This document shows, in pieces, positions 47,301-60,492 of a stretch of DNA of 64,000 nt. The DNA comes from Halicephalobus mephisto (lineage: Eukaryota > Nematoda > Chromadorea > Rhabditida > Panagrolaimidae). The notes beneath the pieces are model-generated. The model was not told the DNA's origin and did not search any database. It saw only the letters and a program-made list of their open reading frames with translations. The stretch lies in the NCBI GenBank assembly GCA_009193035.1, contig SWDT01000091.1, positions 102,866-166,865 on the forward strand, given 5' to 3'. Each line of letters starts with the position of its first letter. Positions within the stretch are counted from its first letter, which is position 1. Made by a program: the position numbers and the translations under genes.

Positions 47301-50300
47301 AAAAAGATTTTTTTACAGTATTTTCTGCAAAAAAAAGTAAAAATTATTTTTTAAAAATTTTAAAAAAATAAAAAGTGAAAATTATAAAAAAAAAAATAAA
47401 AAGTAAAAATTATTTTTAAAAAATAAAAAAATTTAAATTATTTATTTTTAAATTTTTAAGTATCATGGAGCTTTAATAACGTTTAAAATTTAGGAAAATT
47501 TAATCCATAAAAATCAATTTTGTTTTTAAAATTAAAAAAATCTTCAATTCTACTCTAAAAGTACCATGTTTGTAAAAAAGTTATTTTTTATTTTTTTATT
47601 CTGAAAATACTGTAATGGAATTTATGTTTAAAATTGAAAAATCATTACCCTAAAAAAATTTAAAATGACCTTTATTTTCGTCCATCGCTGATTGGCTGAT
47701 TTCGGAAAATCAATCTTTCATTTTTTCAATGTTTTTCAATATTTTGAATTTTAAAAAAATTGTCACGAAAAATTAAATTTTATAAATCTAGATTTGGCAT
47801 TTTTTGGGATCCATGGAATTTCGAAAGAACGGCTGCCAAACTAGTTTCTGATTTCACATGAATGAGTTCCGGAATTAAAAAGTTTGAAAAACACTGTAGG
47901 GGGTACCAGATGGCAAACATGGCAGAAAAAATAAAATTTAACAAAAATCTGGGTCTCGAAAAAGTGGAAATTTATTTTTTTTGAAAAAATTTATTTTTTA
48001 TAAAAATTAATTTTTTGCAAAAATTTATTTTTTTTTATAAAAATTTTTTTAATCATGTTAGTTTCTGAAATAAGTTATAATTCATTTTATAAGTTATGAA
48101 GTACTTATTCGAAAACCATAATTTGTTTATAATAAAGAACCTTCTAAAATTAAAAAACTATAAAAATGTAAAATTTTATATATAAAAAAACCAAAATTTA
48201 AACAAGTCTGCTTTTAAAACGGAATAGCTCATTTAAAGATTACGAAATATTTGATCAACAGTTATTTTTATTAAAACTTTTAAAATTAAAAAAAAATATA
48301 AAAATGTAAAATTTTATATATGAAAAATCGAAATTTAATTACGTCAACTTTTAAAACGAAATAGCTCATTTTATAGCTTATAGAATACCTATATAAAATA
48401 CGCTGTCTATTTTCGCCGAACGTTTATGAGAAATGAGAAAATTAGATAAAAGCACAAAATTTCATTGATCGGAAACGGACAAAACAGAAGCATTTTCGCT
48501 TAATTTTCGACTTTTCGATCATCTTTTTAAAATAATTATTTTTTCATTTCAAAAAAGTCTAAAATTTAAAAAAAATTAGATTTATTTTTAAAGAATATCA
48601 AAATTATTTGTTTTAAAATAATCAATTTTTGAAATTTATATATTTTAAATAAAATTGGTTTTTAAAAAAAGTATTTAAAAAATAAAATTAATATTTTTAT
48701 AAAAATTTTTAAAAAAATAGAATTAATTTTTCTATAAAAATTTGAAAAAATAAAATTTTTTATAAAAAGTTGAAAAAATAAAATTGATTTTTTTATAAAA
48801 AATACTTTAAAAAATAAAATTTTTTATAAAAATTTGAAAAAATACAATTTTTTTAATAAAAAAAATACTTTAAAAAATAAAATTAATTTTTTTATAAAAA
48901 TTTTAAAAAATAAAACACGTTAATTTTCGAAATTTACACGATTTAAATTTAAAAAATATTAATTTTTACAATATAACACATCTGAGCTCAGGTATGTTTT
49001 TTCAGAGCGGGGACACTATCAATGATAGCTGGCAAGTCTGCTCTTCTTATCTATTCCTAAAAATCTAAAGCAGTTTTACTCGATCGGAAATTTACGTCTC
49101 CCGCTTTTTCCGATTTTTTTGAAATTTTTTCAATGAGCATTGACCGGGAGAATTGATTTCATTTTTTCTATTTTTTCAAAGGGATCCAACCCGCCTGAGA
49201 GAACTGTCAGATTTAGGTTCCGAGAAAAACGGTCATTTGTTCTTTTTAAAGTTGTAAATTTAAATTAATAAATTTCGGAAATTTAAAAGAATAAAAATCA
49301 AAGGAAAATTATTAAAGTAATAAAATCATTAAATTTTAAAAATTTAGAAATTATAAAATTATAAAAAAAATTAAAAATTATAAAATTATAAAAAAAATTA
49401 TAAAATTGTAAAATTATAAAAAAAATTTTAAATTTTTGAATTTTTTGAACACAATTTTCCAAAATCTTAATTTTATAATTTTCACAATAATTATATAAAA
49501 AATAAAAAACTTTTTTCGAAATTGTTTAGATGATTTTTTGAAAATTATAAAAAGTAAAACATTTTTGAAATTTTAATTTTAATAATTTTCGAAATAATTA
49601 TAAAATTAAGTTTTTTTCGAAATTTTAATTTTAATAATTTCCAACATAATTTAAAAAATAAGTTTTTTTCGGAGTTTTAATTTTAAATATAATTTTCAAA
49701 ATTAAAATAAAATTTTTGATGATTTTTCGGAATTTTCTAGTTGACAAAGAATCTAAGAAAAACAATATCCAGTTGTCACGGTCGACAATCCTAAATCAAT
49801 AAGCCTCTAGTCAAACCGGGATCTAAACCAGAACCACCGAACCATAAATCAAAAATTACATAATAATTCTCGTTCATTTCATCTCTCGGAAATTCTGGAC
49901 AACTGACCACTCAAGTGAAATGGGATAAAGCTCCCGGAATTCATCAAATGACTGGATATTTGCCAAGTTTTGATTCGAAGAGGATCCTTGATTGAAAAGC
50001 TGACATCCCAAAACCAATCCCAAACTCTCTTTTCAAAATTACTAATAAATCAAAAATAACTTTTTAAAATTGGTCTCAAAACGAAAGATATTTTTTAAAA
50101 ATTCAATTTAAAAAATTTAAAATTTTTTTTAAATCTTTAAAAATTTTTTAATTTTTTCAAAATCTTTAAAAATTAATTTTTAATTTTTTTTAAATCTTTA
50201 AAATTAATTTTTAATTTTTGTTTTTTGAAAATTTATTATATATAAAATTAACAATTTTAAAAACCTAAAAAACAATTATTATTCTCGTCAGGACAAAAAT

Positions 50301-50886
50301 CGACCATCAACTTCCTTTAACCCAAATTTGAAATTAAATTAATTTTTATCAATCCCGAAAAAGTGAAATAAAACCAATTTGAAAATTCAAAGCTCTGTTT
50401 TGAAAACCCTAATCAAATCAAGATTCACTCGGGAGGTAGGAATACAAAAAATAATACAAAAATTTTAATTTTTTTAAAATCAAACAATTTTCTAAAATTA
50501 AAAAAATTTTTTAAAATCAAAAATTTCTGACTTAAAAAAATTATTTTTTAATTTTAGAGTAATTGTGTAATTTTAAAAAACACAAAGTATCTATTTATTT
50601 TATTTCATTTTATTGATTGTTCAGGAGCAGCTCGCTTGATCAATCCAATTGGAGATAAACTGTCAGAGATTCAAACAGAAAAAAGCACAAACGGACCAAT
50701 TCAAATACTTCTAAATCCATCAACAATCCACTGTCATTGTACTAAACCATCTTCTAAAACAAATTTAATTACATTCTTAATTCCAAAAATCCCATTTTAT
50801 CCGTCAATCAAAAATTTTAAAATTTGATGAATAAAATCAAAATTTTCAAATTTGACGAATAAAATCAAAATTTTAAAACAAACTTA
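44312..50886. other. 6.6-kb gene-poor spacer upstream of the KASH gene
   Basis: No gene found on either strand. 44312-44520 is probable promoter of the KASH gene. Mixed-composition islands at about 45110-45180, 45700-45890 (includes the hairpin ctcttga...tcaagag), 46900-47060, 48990-49200 and 49770-49990 break long AT-rich runs. 47300-47600 and 48500-48920 are almost pure A/T with short ttttataaaaatt-like repeats. Confidence 0.6.
45885..46100. repeat. About 105-bp direct duplication
   Basis: acaaaagtgataaaaa.tact, then acatgtgggttagtgagtca and aatatattttaataca occur twice, starting near 45889 and 45991. Confidence 0.85.
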
Positions 50887-53209
50887 CTATTCGTTTTTCG
50901 AACGACCATTTGCTACTCCATTACTCGGTGATCCTCCGGATAATTTATAATTCCATTCTTCTAATCCAACTCTACTAATAAGCATTTCAGCTCCACCTTG
51001 GAATTTCTGAAGTCCTACGTAAAAAAATATCGTAATCGATCCAAATAAAAGTCTGTAATTAGAAATACTAAAAAAATAAATCCATCCAAAAGTCAAAATC
51101 AGCCAAATCGCGCTGATTACTGTCTGCATTAACCATACTCTCAGAGTAAGCTAAAAAAATTTAATTTTCAAACACATTAAATCCAAAATTTCTACCTCAA
51201 AATTTTTACCCTCAGGCAATTTGTCCAATTTTCTTTCATTTTTTGGTTGTAGATAAAATTTTCTCAATCTTTCTTCTTTTTTTGCCCAATGTTGTTTTAA
51301 CCAATTACCCAGTTCTTCGTCATCTTCTGGTAAATCCTTGATAGAAATTTTCCTAATATCAAAATGAACATCTTTAGCCGTAATTCCCAACTTCACCAGA
51401 TCAACTTCAGATTGAACAATTGCATCATTAAAAGCCACCGTAACATCATAAATATAATCTATGTAATTTTCTAAAAAAATTAAATACAATTTCCAAAAAA
51501 CTTATAATTTTCCAAAAAAATTCAACAAAAATTTCCAAAAAACATAATTTTCTTAAAAATTAAATATAATTTTCAAAATTTTTTTATAATTTTCTTAAAA
51601 AATTCAAAAATTTCCAAAAAATTATTTTTTTAAATTAAAAATTCATTGACAATTGTTCCAAAATTAATTGCTTGTCTTTTTGACAAATAGCTCTAACCAA
51701 AGCTTCTCGAAACAAATTGCAGGAAATAAAACTAAAAATTACAATCAATCAATCAAATTTCGGAGAAGTTTTGATGGATAACAACAAAGAGAGATTTAAG
51801 TCAAAAACACGATTTAATTTAAAAATAATGCATTTCATCTATTATTAAAAATCTATTTTCTAAATTTATAAAATTTCCAAAACTCACCTTTTCTCATTTT
51901 TTGAACAATGTAAACAAATCCAGTAACTCTTGGATGAAGGACATAATCATAATGAACTATGCCTTTTTCTTGAGCAAAATGCTTACTTCTAGCCGTTGCC
52001 TTGGGGCATTTATCAGTACCTTCAGGATACAGTAACAGCTAAAAACCATAAAATTACAAAAACACAATGGACATCTTATTGAATTTTTCCCGAGGCACAA
52101 ATCAACCAATATGGAAATTCTGATTTTACAAAAAAAGTCGATATGTAATTTTTACACTATATAATTGATCATAAAATACTCGTTGCATAAAGTGATGTCA
52201 ACACGAGTTTCTAGAAACAAAAATAACCTAAACTTTCTGTTTTGTGAGGTAATTATTTCGTAATCTTGAACAAATTCAACATCAATCGTATAATTTTTTA
52301 CAAAATTTTTAAAACAGAAACTTCTAGTAACTAAAAACAGTTTAAAACTCCGACTTTACAAGATGGTGATTTCGTAATCAATCAAGTTTTTAGAAACATA
52401 AATAATCCAAAACTCCGACTTTACAAGGTAGTAATCAATGTTTTGGAACTATATTCTTCTTAGATAAATCCAGGACTTTCTAAATCTTGATATATATAAT
52501 TTACAGCCCTTTACTTTCCCTCTAGAGTTAATTTTCATATATAAAACTACACATAACCATTCTAAAAATCACAAAATGATATCTCAAAAACTGGCTACTT
52601 ATTTGTAATTAAAAAATTAACTTTAAACAAAACCATTACCTGATAATTATCCCCTACTCTTGCGTAATATTCAATCAACTGAGTAATTCTATTCTTGTCT
52701 AGTTCAAAACTTCTATCCAAAAACATAAAGACATTTGATGCCATTGCCCAACCAGCTCCAGGAAGATACTTCAAAATTCCTTTTAGTGAAATTTTTTCCG
52801 AAGTCAGAAGCCATGGATTAATTCTAAAAAGAGCACTCCAAAAATACAACCAATCTAATCTTGTTCTATGATTCATAATAATCAACCCTGGTTTAGAATT
52901 CTCAATTTCATCTCCAGTAACTGTTACTTTCAAACCAAACAATACTTCCATCAAATACTAAAAATATAAATATATTAAAATTTAAATATAAAATCTTACC
53001 GAAGGCATTGTTAACCAAAATCCTACAAATCTATCTGCCAATCTTCTGTACAATCTCGGATTAAGCCAGATCAACGGAACCAACGGCATTAAGATATAAA
53101 TAGATCCAAAAAAAGCACTTAACAGCATTGTTATCGAAAAAACAAATCCCCGAATTTTATCCGAGGTAGTTGAAGTAGTCAAAACCGGAGGTTCACCCAT
53201 TGAAGCCAT
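50887..53209 (-). CDS. Lysophospholipid acyltransferase, LCLAT1/ACL-8/9/10 type (copy 1)
   Basis: Five exons, 53209-53000, 52957-52640, 52038-51888, 51470-51196 and 51150-50887, join in phase (405 aa). An ER-membrane enzyme expected to transfer an acyl chain from acyl-CoA to a lysophospholipid; the C. elegans relatives act on phosphatidylinositol. Seen: an N-terminal hydrophobic span, the catalytic motif NHRTRLDWLYFW (H-x4-D), WAMASNVFMFLDR, the acceptor-binding YPEGTD, and LHPRVTGF. A conserved C-terminal region (YDVTVAF, VHFDIRK) and two terminal spans follow. Order and wording match human LCLAT1. It is tandem with a paralogue upstream (53393-55746) with the same exon phases. Intron 2 carries a repeat shared with the paralogue's intron 4. 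Confidence 0.93.
52430..52575. repeat. Repeat shared between introns of the two acyltransferase genes (copy 1)
   Basis: About 145 bases (from acaaggtagtaatcaatgtt through tccaggactttctaaatc to catataaaactacacataac) nearly identical to 53875-54030. Here it sits in intron 2; there it sits in intron 4. Confidence 0.9.
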
Positions 53210-53392
53210 CTAAAACAATTTTAAAAATAAAAAATCACAAAAAAAAAATATAAAAGCGTTTTCAACGCAAAACTTTTTTCAAAAAAACGAATCAAAATTA
53301 ATCGTTTTTGACTAGTCAATCAATCACAACCTTGAGCCCTGAGGTGCTGTCCGAAGCAATATCTAATTAATATAACTAAAAAGCAGCCCGTA

Positions 53393-55746
53393 TTATTCTT
53401 TTTTTTCAAAATTCGGTTTTTCTCCATAAAACCACTCCAACAAGAAAAATTCCATTCCATCTTTGAATCTAAGAACGAAAACATAGAAAATTATTGCACT
53501 AAGAATGTAGTACTTGATCCACCAGATTGTAACCGTGAAAAATATCCACATCAATGACGTCAAGATCCAGAAAATAAAAGCCAGATAGTATCCGATTCCT
53601 TTTGTTTCTATCTAAAATTAAAAAATAATCATAAATCCAAAATAATCGGCTTCAGATCATCACGAAACCAGTTTATATATAAATTTAAAATTTGTAAATA
53701 TTTTAAAAAATGACTCCGAAATTATCTTATAAATTTTCCAAGCTTTTTAGAAACTAAAACAATTGAAAATTTCAATTTTTTAAGATAGCAATTTTATAAA
53801 AAATTATATTCAATTGATTACGAAATCACTAAAACAGAAATCTCTAGTAACTAAGAACAGTTTAAAACTCCGATTTTACAAGGTAGTAATCAATGTTTTG
53901 GAACTATATTCTTCTTAGATAAATCCAGGACTTTCTAAATCTCGATATATATAATTTACAACCCTTTACTTTCCCTCTAGGGTCAATTTTCATATATAAA
54001 ACTACACATAACCATCCTAAAAATCACAACTAGCACTAAAATATATTATCCAAAACTAGTTGTTCCACTTGTGTTATAAATTTCTAGGTAAAACTTACTG
54101 GCCACAGATATCCATCTCCACTAGGTTCCAAAATCCGTTCTTCTTCTTTTTTGGAGTAATATCTCTTCAATTTTGCTTCCTTCTCCTTCCAAAGCTTCAG
54201 TAACCAAGTCGAGCAATCTACAGTACCAGACTGACCCTTCTTTTGATCAACAGTTAAAATTTCATCCATTTTGTACTTTTTAACATCGAAGTGCACAGAT
54301 TTCGGAAACAATCCAGTTTTTAACAATTCAACTTCACTAGAAATAATTCTATCTGGATATCCTACAGTAACATCATAGACAGCATCAATGTAATTATCTA
54401 AAAATTCAGAATTATTAAACAATTATAAAATTTAAAATAACTGATGGCAGTAAAGTTTGTTCTAACTTTTAAAAAATCTCAAAGTTATATTAAATACTAC
54501 AATATCCTGTCGTAACTTATTTTTTAAAGAATAATAGTAGATACCCACAGTCAGTTACTTCTAAAAATACTGTCTTTTATAATTTGCGAGTGAGTTCCTC
54601 GCTCCTTGGTCATATATTTTATGAGCAAAACAACCAATCTGACTCATTATTGAATTTTGACAGCTGTTCCGAAATAATTTTCAATTATTTTAAATATACT
54701 CGAAACTATTTGGAATTTCGAGTTCTGGAAGATTCTAAAGCTTTTCATTAGAACAATTTCATGATTTTTTTACTAGTATGATAAAAAGTAAAGAAATTAA
54801 TCTAGCTAATCGGTGAGTTTTTACTAATATCTCGTTTTCTAAGTTATTTTTGCAGTTTTAGTATATTCGAAAATATAAAATGATATAAAAACAACTTACT
54901 TTTTCTCATTTGATTCAAAATATAATTGAATCCAGTCGTTCTGGGGTGGAGGACGTAGTTGTATTTAGGTAGTCCATGTTTAGCCGCGTATTCGTCGCTG
55001 ATTCTGGCCGCTCTTTGTCCTCTGTCAGTGCCTTCGGGGAAAAGTAGTAACTGATAGTTAAAACCGGTATCTTTGTAGTACTTCAACATGGATTCGAGGA
55101 CCTGCTGATCGTTGTCGTAATTCCGATTCAGGAAAATGAACGAATTACATCCCATTGCCCAGCCTAAAAGTCCGAAAATTGCAAATTTAAAAAATTTCAT
55201 ATATGAATCAAGTGTTTCATTGACCAAATAGTTGAAAAATAATGGAAATTTGAGGGTTTTGATGGAAATAGAGATAATAGTAGCAGTAAGGATATTAAAA
55301 ACGTAAAATTTTATATAAAATCACTCACCAGCCCCGGGAATTTTCTTCAAATCTGACTTCAAGCTGATTTTTTCACTGATGAGCAACCAAGGATCCATTT
55401 TGTATAAAGCATTCCAGAAGAACAGCCAATCCAACCTCGTTCTGTGGTTCATGATGATCAGAGCCGGCCTACTTCTGTCGATTAAGTCTCCAGAAACTCT
55501 GAATTTCACTCCGAATATGAACGAAATTATAGACTGAAAAATTATTATTATTTCATATATGAAATTTCACAAACTCACCGCCGGGAACGTGGTCCAATAT
55601 CCAACAAATCTGTCTGCGAGGAATCTGAAGGTCTTCGGAGAGAACACAGCGAGGGGAACGAAGGGAAAAAGGATGAAGATGGATCCGAGCAATGACGATG
55701 CAAAAAGTAAGAAAACGAAAATAACTCCATTAAAGCGGCCAAACAT
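53393..55746 (-). CDS. Lysophospholipid acyltransferase, LCLAT1/ACL-8/9/10 type (copy 2)
   Basis: Five exons, 55746-55579, 55533-55329, 55163-54900, 54397-54099 and 53611-53393, join in phase (384 aa). Seen: an N-terminal hydrophobic span, NHRTRLDWLFFW (H-x4-D catalytic motif), WAMGCNSFIFLNRN, FPEGTD, LHPRTTGF, YDVTVGYP and VHFDVKKY, then two Trp/Phe-rich terminal spans ending EKPNFEKKE. Same family and predicted role as the downstream copy, with which it shares intron phases at the family junctions. Its first intron is placed earlier and it splits the GW of the PGAGW block with an extra intron. Sequences have diverged substantially, so the duplication is not recent. Confidence 0.93.
53875..54030. 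repeat. Repeat shared between introns of the two acyltransferase genes (copy 2)
   Basis: Nearly identical to 52430-52575, same orientation, but in intron 4 of the other gene. The coding parts of the two genes are far more diverged than this. Confidence 0.9.
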
Positions 55747-57100
55747 GGTTCAATATTGCTGGTTCATGGAAACGAATAATGTAGAGGAAAATTTGTCGAT
55801 GAAACAGCTGGTGAAAAAAAAGAGAGAACTAAAGTTTGGCGTTCAAGACACAAAAAAGCAAATTTTCGAAGAAAAATTATAATTTAAAACTTCGTATGTT
55901 TCACAATTAAAACTACATTAACAACATAAATAATAATAAAAATAATAATAACAATAAAAATAATAAATAAAAAGCAAAAATAAACAAGTTTTGAAATTTA
56001 TATATAAAAAATTATTAAATTTAAAAAATTTTTTCTACATTTGATGGAAAATTTTAAATGTTCGTTTCAGGACCTAGAAATAAAATTATAATAAACATTA
56101 TATTGAATAAAATTTATATTTACAAATTTGAAAAAAAATAAAAATAATTTTTAAATTTTATCAAATTTATTGATAAATTTCAATTTTTTAAACAATAAAA
56201 ATTTATTATTAATCTGTAACTTGATTGAAATCAGATGGTACACCTGAGACCTTTCTAAAACAGTAAAAATCAGATCATTATAAAATAAAAATTGTTACGA
56301 AATTGTCCCAACATGAATTCTTGGAAGTTCAGATTCAGTATGATATTTTTTTAAATAACCTGTTTATTTTTTAATCTTCAATTTCGGAATCAATCCGAAG
56401 TTCGAAGTCAAAGTTGATCGTCAAAGTTCGAAGTCAAAGTTAACAATCAGAGTTCAAAGTCTGTCGACGGAGTCGAAGGTAAAAACGAGGAATAGGAAAC
56501 GAAGAGAAAGCCAAAAGAATACGTGTTCCACGCCCACGTAAAAAAAGGAAAAACGGAGAAAGAAGGGTCTCGCAACGAAAAGAATCACGCGAAGGGAAAA
56601 CTTGTAATTATTATTATTATTTTTAAGTGATAAAATTTTGCGTTTTTGCTTTGCGGTGAATCGCTACTTTCAATATCTGGCCACAACCAGAGGAAAAAGT
56701 AGACTTCGTAGTTCTCTTCACAAGTCGAAGTTTGAATTTTCCGTGTTAAATGCCCTATGAATCATATTTGAGTTTAAGAAATCTGGCTAAGATTCTAATT
56801 ATTAGTTTAGATGAAACAGATTTTTGAAATAAAATCCATATATATTTATTAACGCGAAAAATCCAAATTTCGACTTCGCTAAAACAGTTCGAAATTTTTA
56901 TTCGGATTTTTCGTGTTAAAGCGCAACTTACGAATTATATTTAGAACCTGATATTTAAATATTCTGGATCCAACTGTCAATTTACATAACATAAAGAACA
57001 AGTTTTTGAGATTTTTATGTTATGATAACTTTTATAGACTTTTTTAAAGTTCGACCTCGAACTCTGAGCTTTAACTTTGATAATACAAACCACCGATGGA
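55747..57100. other. Spacer upstream of acyltransferase copy 2
   Basis: AT-rich, with a short direct repeat of caaagttcgaagtcaaagtt at about 56405-56470. A mixed-composition stretch at 56460-56600 (cgtgttccacgcccacgta) may be promoter. No gene seen. Confidence 0.55.
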
Positions 57101-57144
57101 TACCAGTACTGAGGTTTTGAAGTAATCGACTTCAAAATCAAATT

Positions 57145-57470
57145 GAGAAATTTGTATCGATGAAGTGACGAATTAATTTCCATATCTTTTTTGAGCCACA
57201 CAACTTGAGTACAGTTTGATGTTTCCTGCTTCCAGGTGAAAACTCGAGCAATTGTTTAATTTTAGAATTCTCAATGATTAAAGTATTTTCAGACATTTGT
57301 ATTCGCCTTGCTCCGGAAATTTCCTTATGAGCATATGTAAACTTCATTTTCATAAGTCAAGTACGAAAGTATCATTTCTACGCACAAAAATTGTGACTTT
57401 TACATGGTATATATGCAACAAGTGTGTACCAGTTCCGTTATGGAAGACAGTGATCGTTGTATAGCGTTCA
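57145..57470 (-). pseudogene. Orphan 5' fragment of a chemoreceptor gene
   Basis: Minus-strand frame from about 57198 begins MWLKKDMEINSSLHRY and then loses similarity. The intact chemoreceptor at 62707-63740 begins MWLKKDIKINSSLHRY. Upstream flanks also match (ccacacaacttgagtacag; tgacttttacatggtatata), and are identical for about 69 bases at 57401-57469 versus 63932-64000. It is a duplicate of promoter plus the first 16 codons only. Confidence 0.85.
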
Positions 57471-57817
57471 ACATAACTTTTGTTGAATAATTTTTTATAC
57501 AATGAATGAATTGCGAGTTTCTGCCAGGAATATCAAATGTTCATGAAAACCGGCATAACTGTGTTATGATTTTTGTCAAGTTGGCAATTTCTCAGAAAAT
57601 CCCACGCAATAATGGTTGCTTGCATTTTTTACTGAACTAAAAGTTATGTTTTTGTGTGTATACTTAAAATTAGGTAGACTACAGTTTTTTCACTTGTCTT
57701 GCTATGAACAAGGGATAAATAGTTTGCATTGACAAATACAGTAGGAATCTACAACCTTCATACTTGTGAAATGGAACCTTTCATCAAGGAAGAAACGTTT
57801 TTATTACATAACTATTA

Positions 57818-58036
57818 TTGAGTCGTAAGAATTTCATAGTTAATCAAACAATTTATCATGAAAGAGAAAATATTATTGAAGATATTGCCGAGTTTATCTT
57901 CTTTGAAAGCAATAAACAGAAAAACATAAATTTATGCGTTCTGGCAGTATATAACAATGAACCGAATATTTCCACATTAAAACAATATGTATCGCATGGC
58001 TTCATTTTTGCATTAATTAACAAGTCAGAGAGTTGA
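57818..58036 (+). CDS. Hypothetical ORF, doubtful
   Basis: 72-codon frame (MSRKNFIVNQTIYHERENI...) with protein-like composition between the orphan fragment and the VWA gene. It overlaps the 3' end of the VWA gene on the other strand. The first codon is TTG in context, no partner exon was found, and no family is recognised. It may be a remnant exon or chance. Confidence 0.2.
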   Translation: MSRKNFIVNQTIYHERENIIEDIAEFIFFESNKQKNINLCVLAVYNNEPNISTLKQYVSHGFIFALINKSES

Positions 58037-60492
58037 ATGTTTGAATCAACGAGTCTCTCAATTGATTGAAAAGTTGATCTTGAGAGAGGGAAGTCCCGTT
58101 AAGAACATGTCCATGTTTATTCCCAGTGCATGTAGGGAAGAGACTGGAAGGGCCAATGAACCGAGACTGATCAATCACGTAGAAGTCAGTGTTCAGAGCA
58201 GCCAGAGCTTGACAGGCGGAATAGGTGTCAATAGGGTCTCTGATGACTTCGGTTTCTGCTAGCAATACAGCTGAAAACTTCTGGTAGAGATTGGAGTTGA
58301 CAGTAGCCGTGTATTGGTTAAGGATAGGGGCAAGGAAAGTTCGGCCTCCGTTGGGCGAATTGTCAGCAGATATGGTCTCGATAAACGATGACAGTGTCGA
58401 GTTGAAGACGGATAACATTTGGGGTTCAATCGATTTGTAGATAGATTCCCCGAAGAAGGAGATAGAGAACCGCTGGTGCGGGTTGAAGGCCACAGTGTTC
58501 ACTAGTCTTTGGATGAGCTTCAAGAAGTTCAGTTTAGCTTCGGCTCCAATGGCTGTGGAAGCTTCCTCGATGAAGCAGAGGACGGAGCAGACAGCGGGGA
58601 TCGAGCATGGGAAAGTATCTGTTATAAGACTTGGAGCGTTTGAGAGGGCTGTGGAGAGATCAGGAAAGACCAACTTGGAGTTGTTCCCGAGCAGAATCTT
58701 CAAGTGCGTCAGTCCTTCCTCTGGAGTGCCGGCGAATCCAGGGATGATGACCCCCATTGGGAGATCAACGAGGGTCTCTAAGTGAGCTATTACATCTAGA
58801 GCATCTTCTATCGACGATGTGGATACGTCATCCACCACTAGAATAACAGCTCTGTTAGAAAGAACTGAGTTGGAGTTGAACTGATCATAAGCAGCCAATA
58901 GAGCACTGAAGAAATCTATTATTTAATAAACGAATAACGGACTAACCCGACGATGTTGTTAACACCTCCGTCTCCGAACTTAATCTTCTGTTTTACCTGA
59001 TTAATGAAGTTGTTTCTTGTGTAATTTCCAAGAGGAACGGAGATTTCAGCGGTATCTGCAAACTGGATGACTCCAAATCTCGCGTATCCACTACCCGAAG
59101 AGGCTTCATCGGGAAAAGAGAATTGTCCAGCGAAATCAAGAACGAACTGACTGACGTTACTATCGTAGATGGAGGGTATTATCGACTCGGATCTGTCTAA
59201 AATGAAAATCAATTCCAGTGAAGTACAAGAAGTATTCGTTGGTGGAGGGGTTGGGGAGCTGATTGCAGGGGTTGTTATTGGAGCCGATGAAAAACTAGTT
59301 ACATTGCCACAAGCAATGTTCGAAAATTCTGGGATCATTGCGGAAGCTACAAATTGATATAATTCAGAATAGCTGAGATTTCTTTTCCTCAATATATGAC
59401 CACTTCGTCCACTGGTTAAGATTTCGAATAAATCGTTTGAGTTTTCAAGTGAGAAATCCCACACATAGATATCGGCATTGGAAATTTCTGCGATTTGCCG
59501 CGCAATATCAGTGGCATTCTGGAGATCTGTGTTTGCACTATAATTCAGATTTCCAATTAATTTTTAACTATAAAATGCCTTACTCAGTATTTCCCATGAG
59601 GAAAACTCCATATCCACTATAGTTGTTAGTTTTCAAATGATCTAGAAGATCCGTCAATGGCCTGAAAAACAAATTTTCCATAACATTCACCGAAAAATGA
59701 ACTTAGTTGACGTAGTTTCTCGCAATGAACCTTGTGAAATATGCGTTCAGAATCCATTGTCTATGTTAGTAGAATACTTTTTTGCAGTGCGCAAATAGAA
59801 GAGAAATGTATAATGTCATATATCAACGTCAAAAATAAGAACTTTGTTTTTTTAAACTGTATGTTTAGATACATTTGTTTTCTGCTTTAATTTCATTAAA
59901 TTAGGTATTTTCGTTTGTAATTAGACATAAGTTCCAAGCATATTATATGTTTGAATTTCTGGAAAAAGAATAAGAAAAATATTGAAATTCATCATATACC
60001 AAATGTTTACAGTTTTTGAAGCATGTATAACTCAAAAGGCTATTTTCCGACAACAAAATGCGGATTTTGATTGCCTAACTTAAGAGCTTCGGAATGACGT
60101 ATAACTTATTTGAAACAACTATGTCCGTTAAAAGTTATTTACTTAAGAGATAAACCTCACTCAGTGTAAGTAATCCCATCGTCCGTAAGTCCATCACATA
60201 AGCTACTAGGATAATTGTCGATCCATTCTTCTACATTTTTCAGAAATTCATCTCTGTATGTGTAAATCAAAGATTCCCAGGCGAAACCAGGTTTGAGGCC
60301 TCCGAATCTTCTGATTGCGAAACCGTTTCCATCATCCGGCAGGTTATCTCTTGAAACATCTCTTATAACTTGGAAAAATGGAACCAGATGGTCGCAAGTA
60401 GAGTTTTTCGTCCCTCCAAGGAACAGAAAGCCTCCACAAGTGGCTTCCGATTCAACAACCAATAAAATAAGAATAAGGAAAATCTTCATCAT
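58017..60492 (-). CDS. Secreted von Willebrand factor A-domain protein
   Basis: Four exons, 60492-60161, 59661-59584, 59537-58947 and 58905-58017, join in phase (629 aa). A signal peptide (MMKIFLILILLVVESEA) is followed by a Cys-containing N-terminal region. Then comes a Rossmann-like segment (GYGVFLMGNT, DIYVWDF), a Ser/Thr/Pro linker, and a VWA domain. The VWA domain starts LELIFILDRSESI near residue 245, with the DxSxS metal-ion (MIDAS) motif, and continues FGVIQFADTAEI and RAVILVVDDVS. A further alpha/beta region of about 200 residues (RFSISFFGE, DFYVIDQSRF) may be a second degenerate VWA fold. Extracellular ligand binding or matrix association is expected for VWA proteins; the partner is unknown. 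Several N-x-S/T sites support secretion. Confidence 0.82.
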
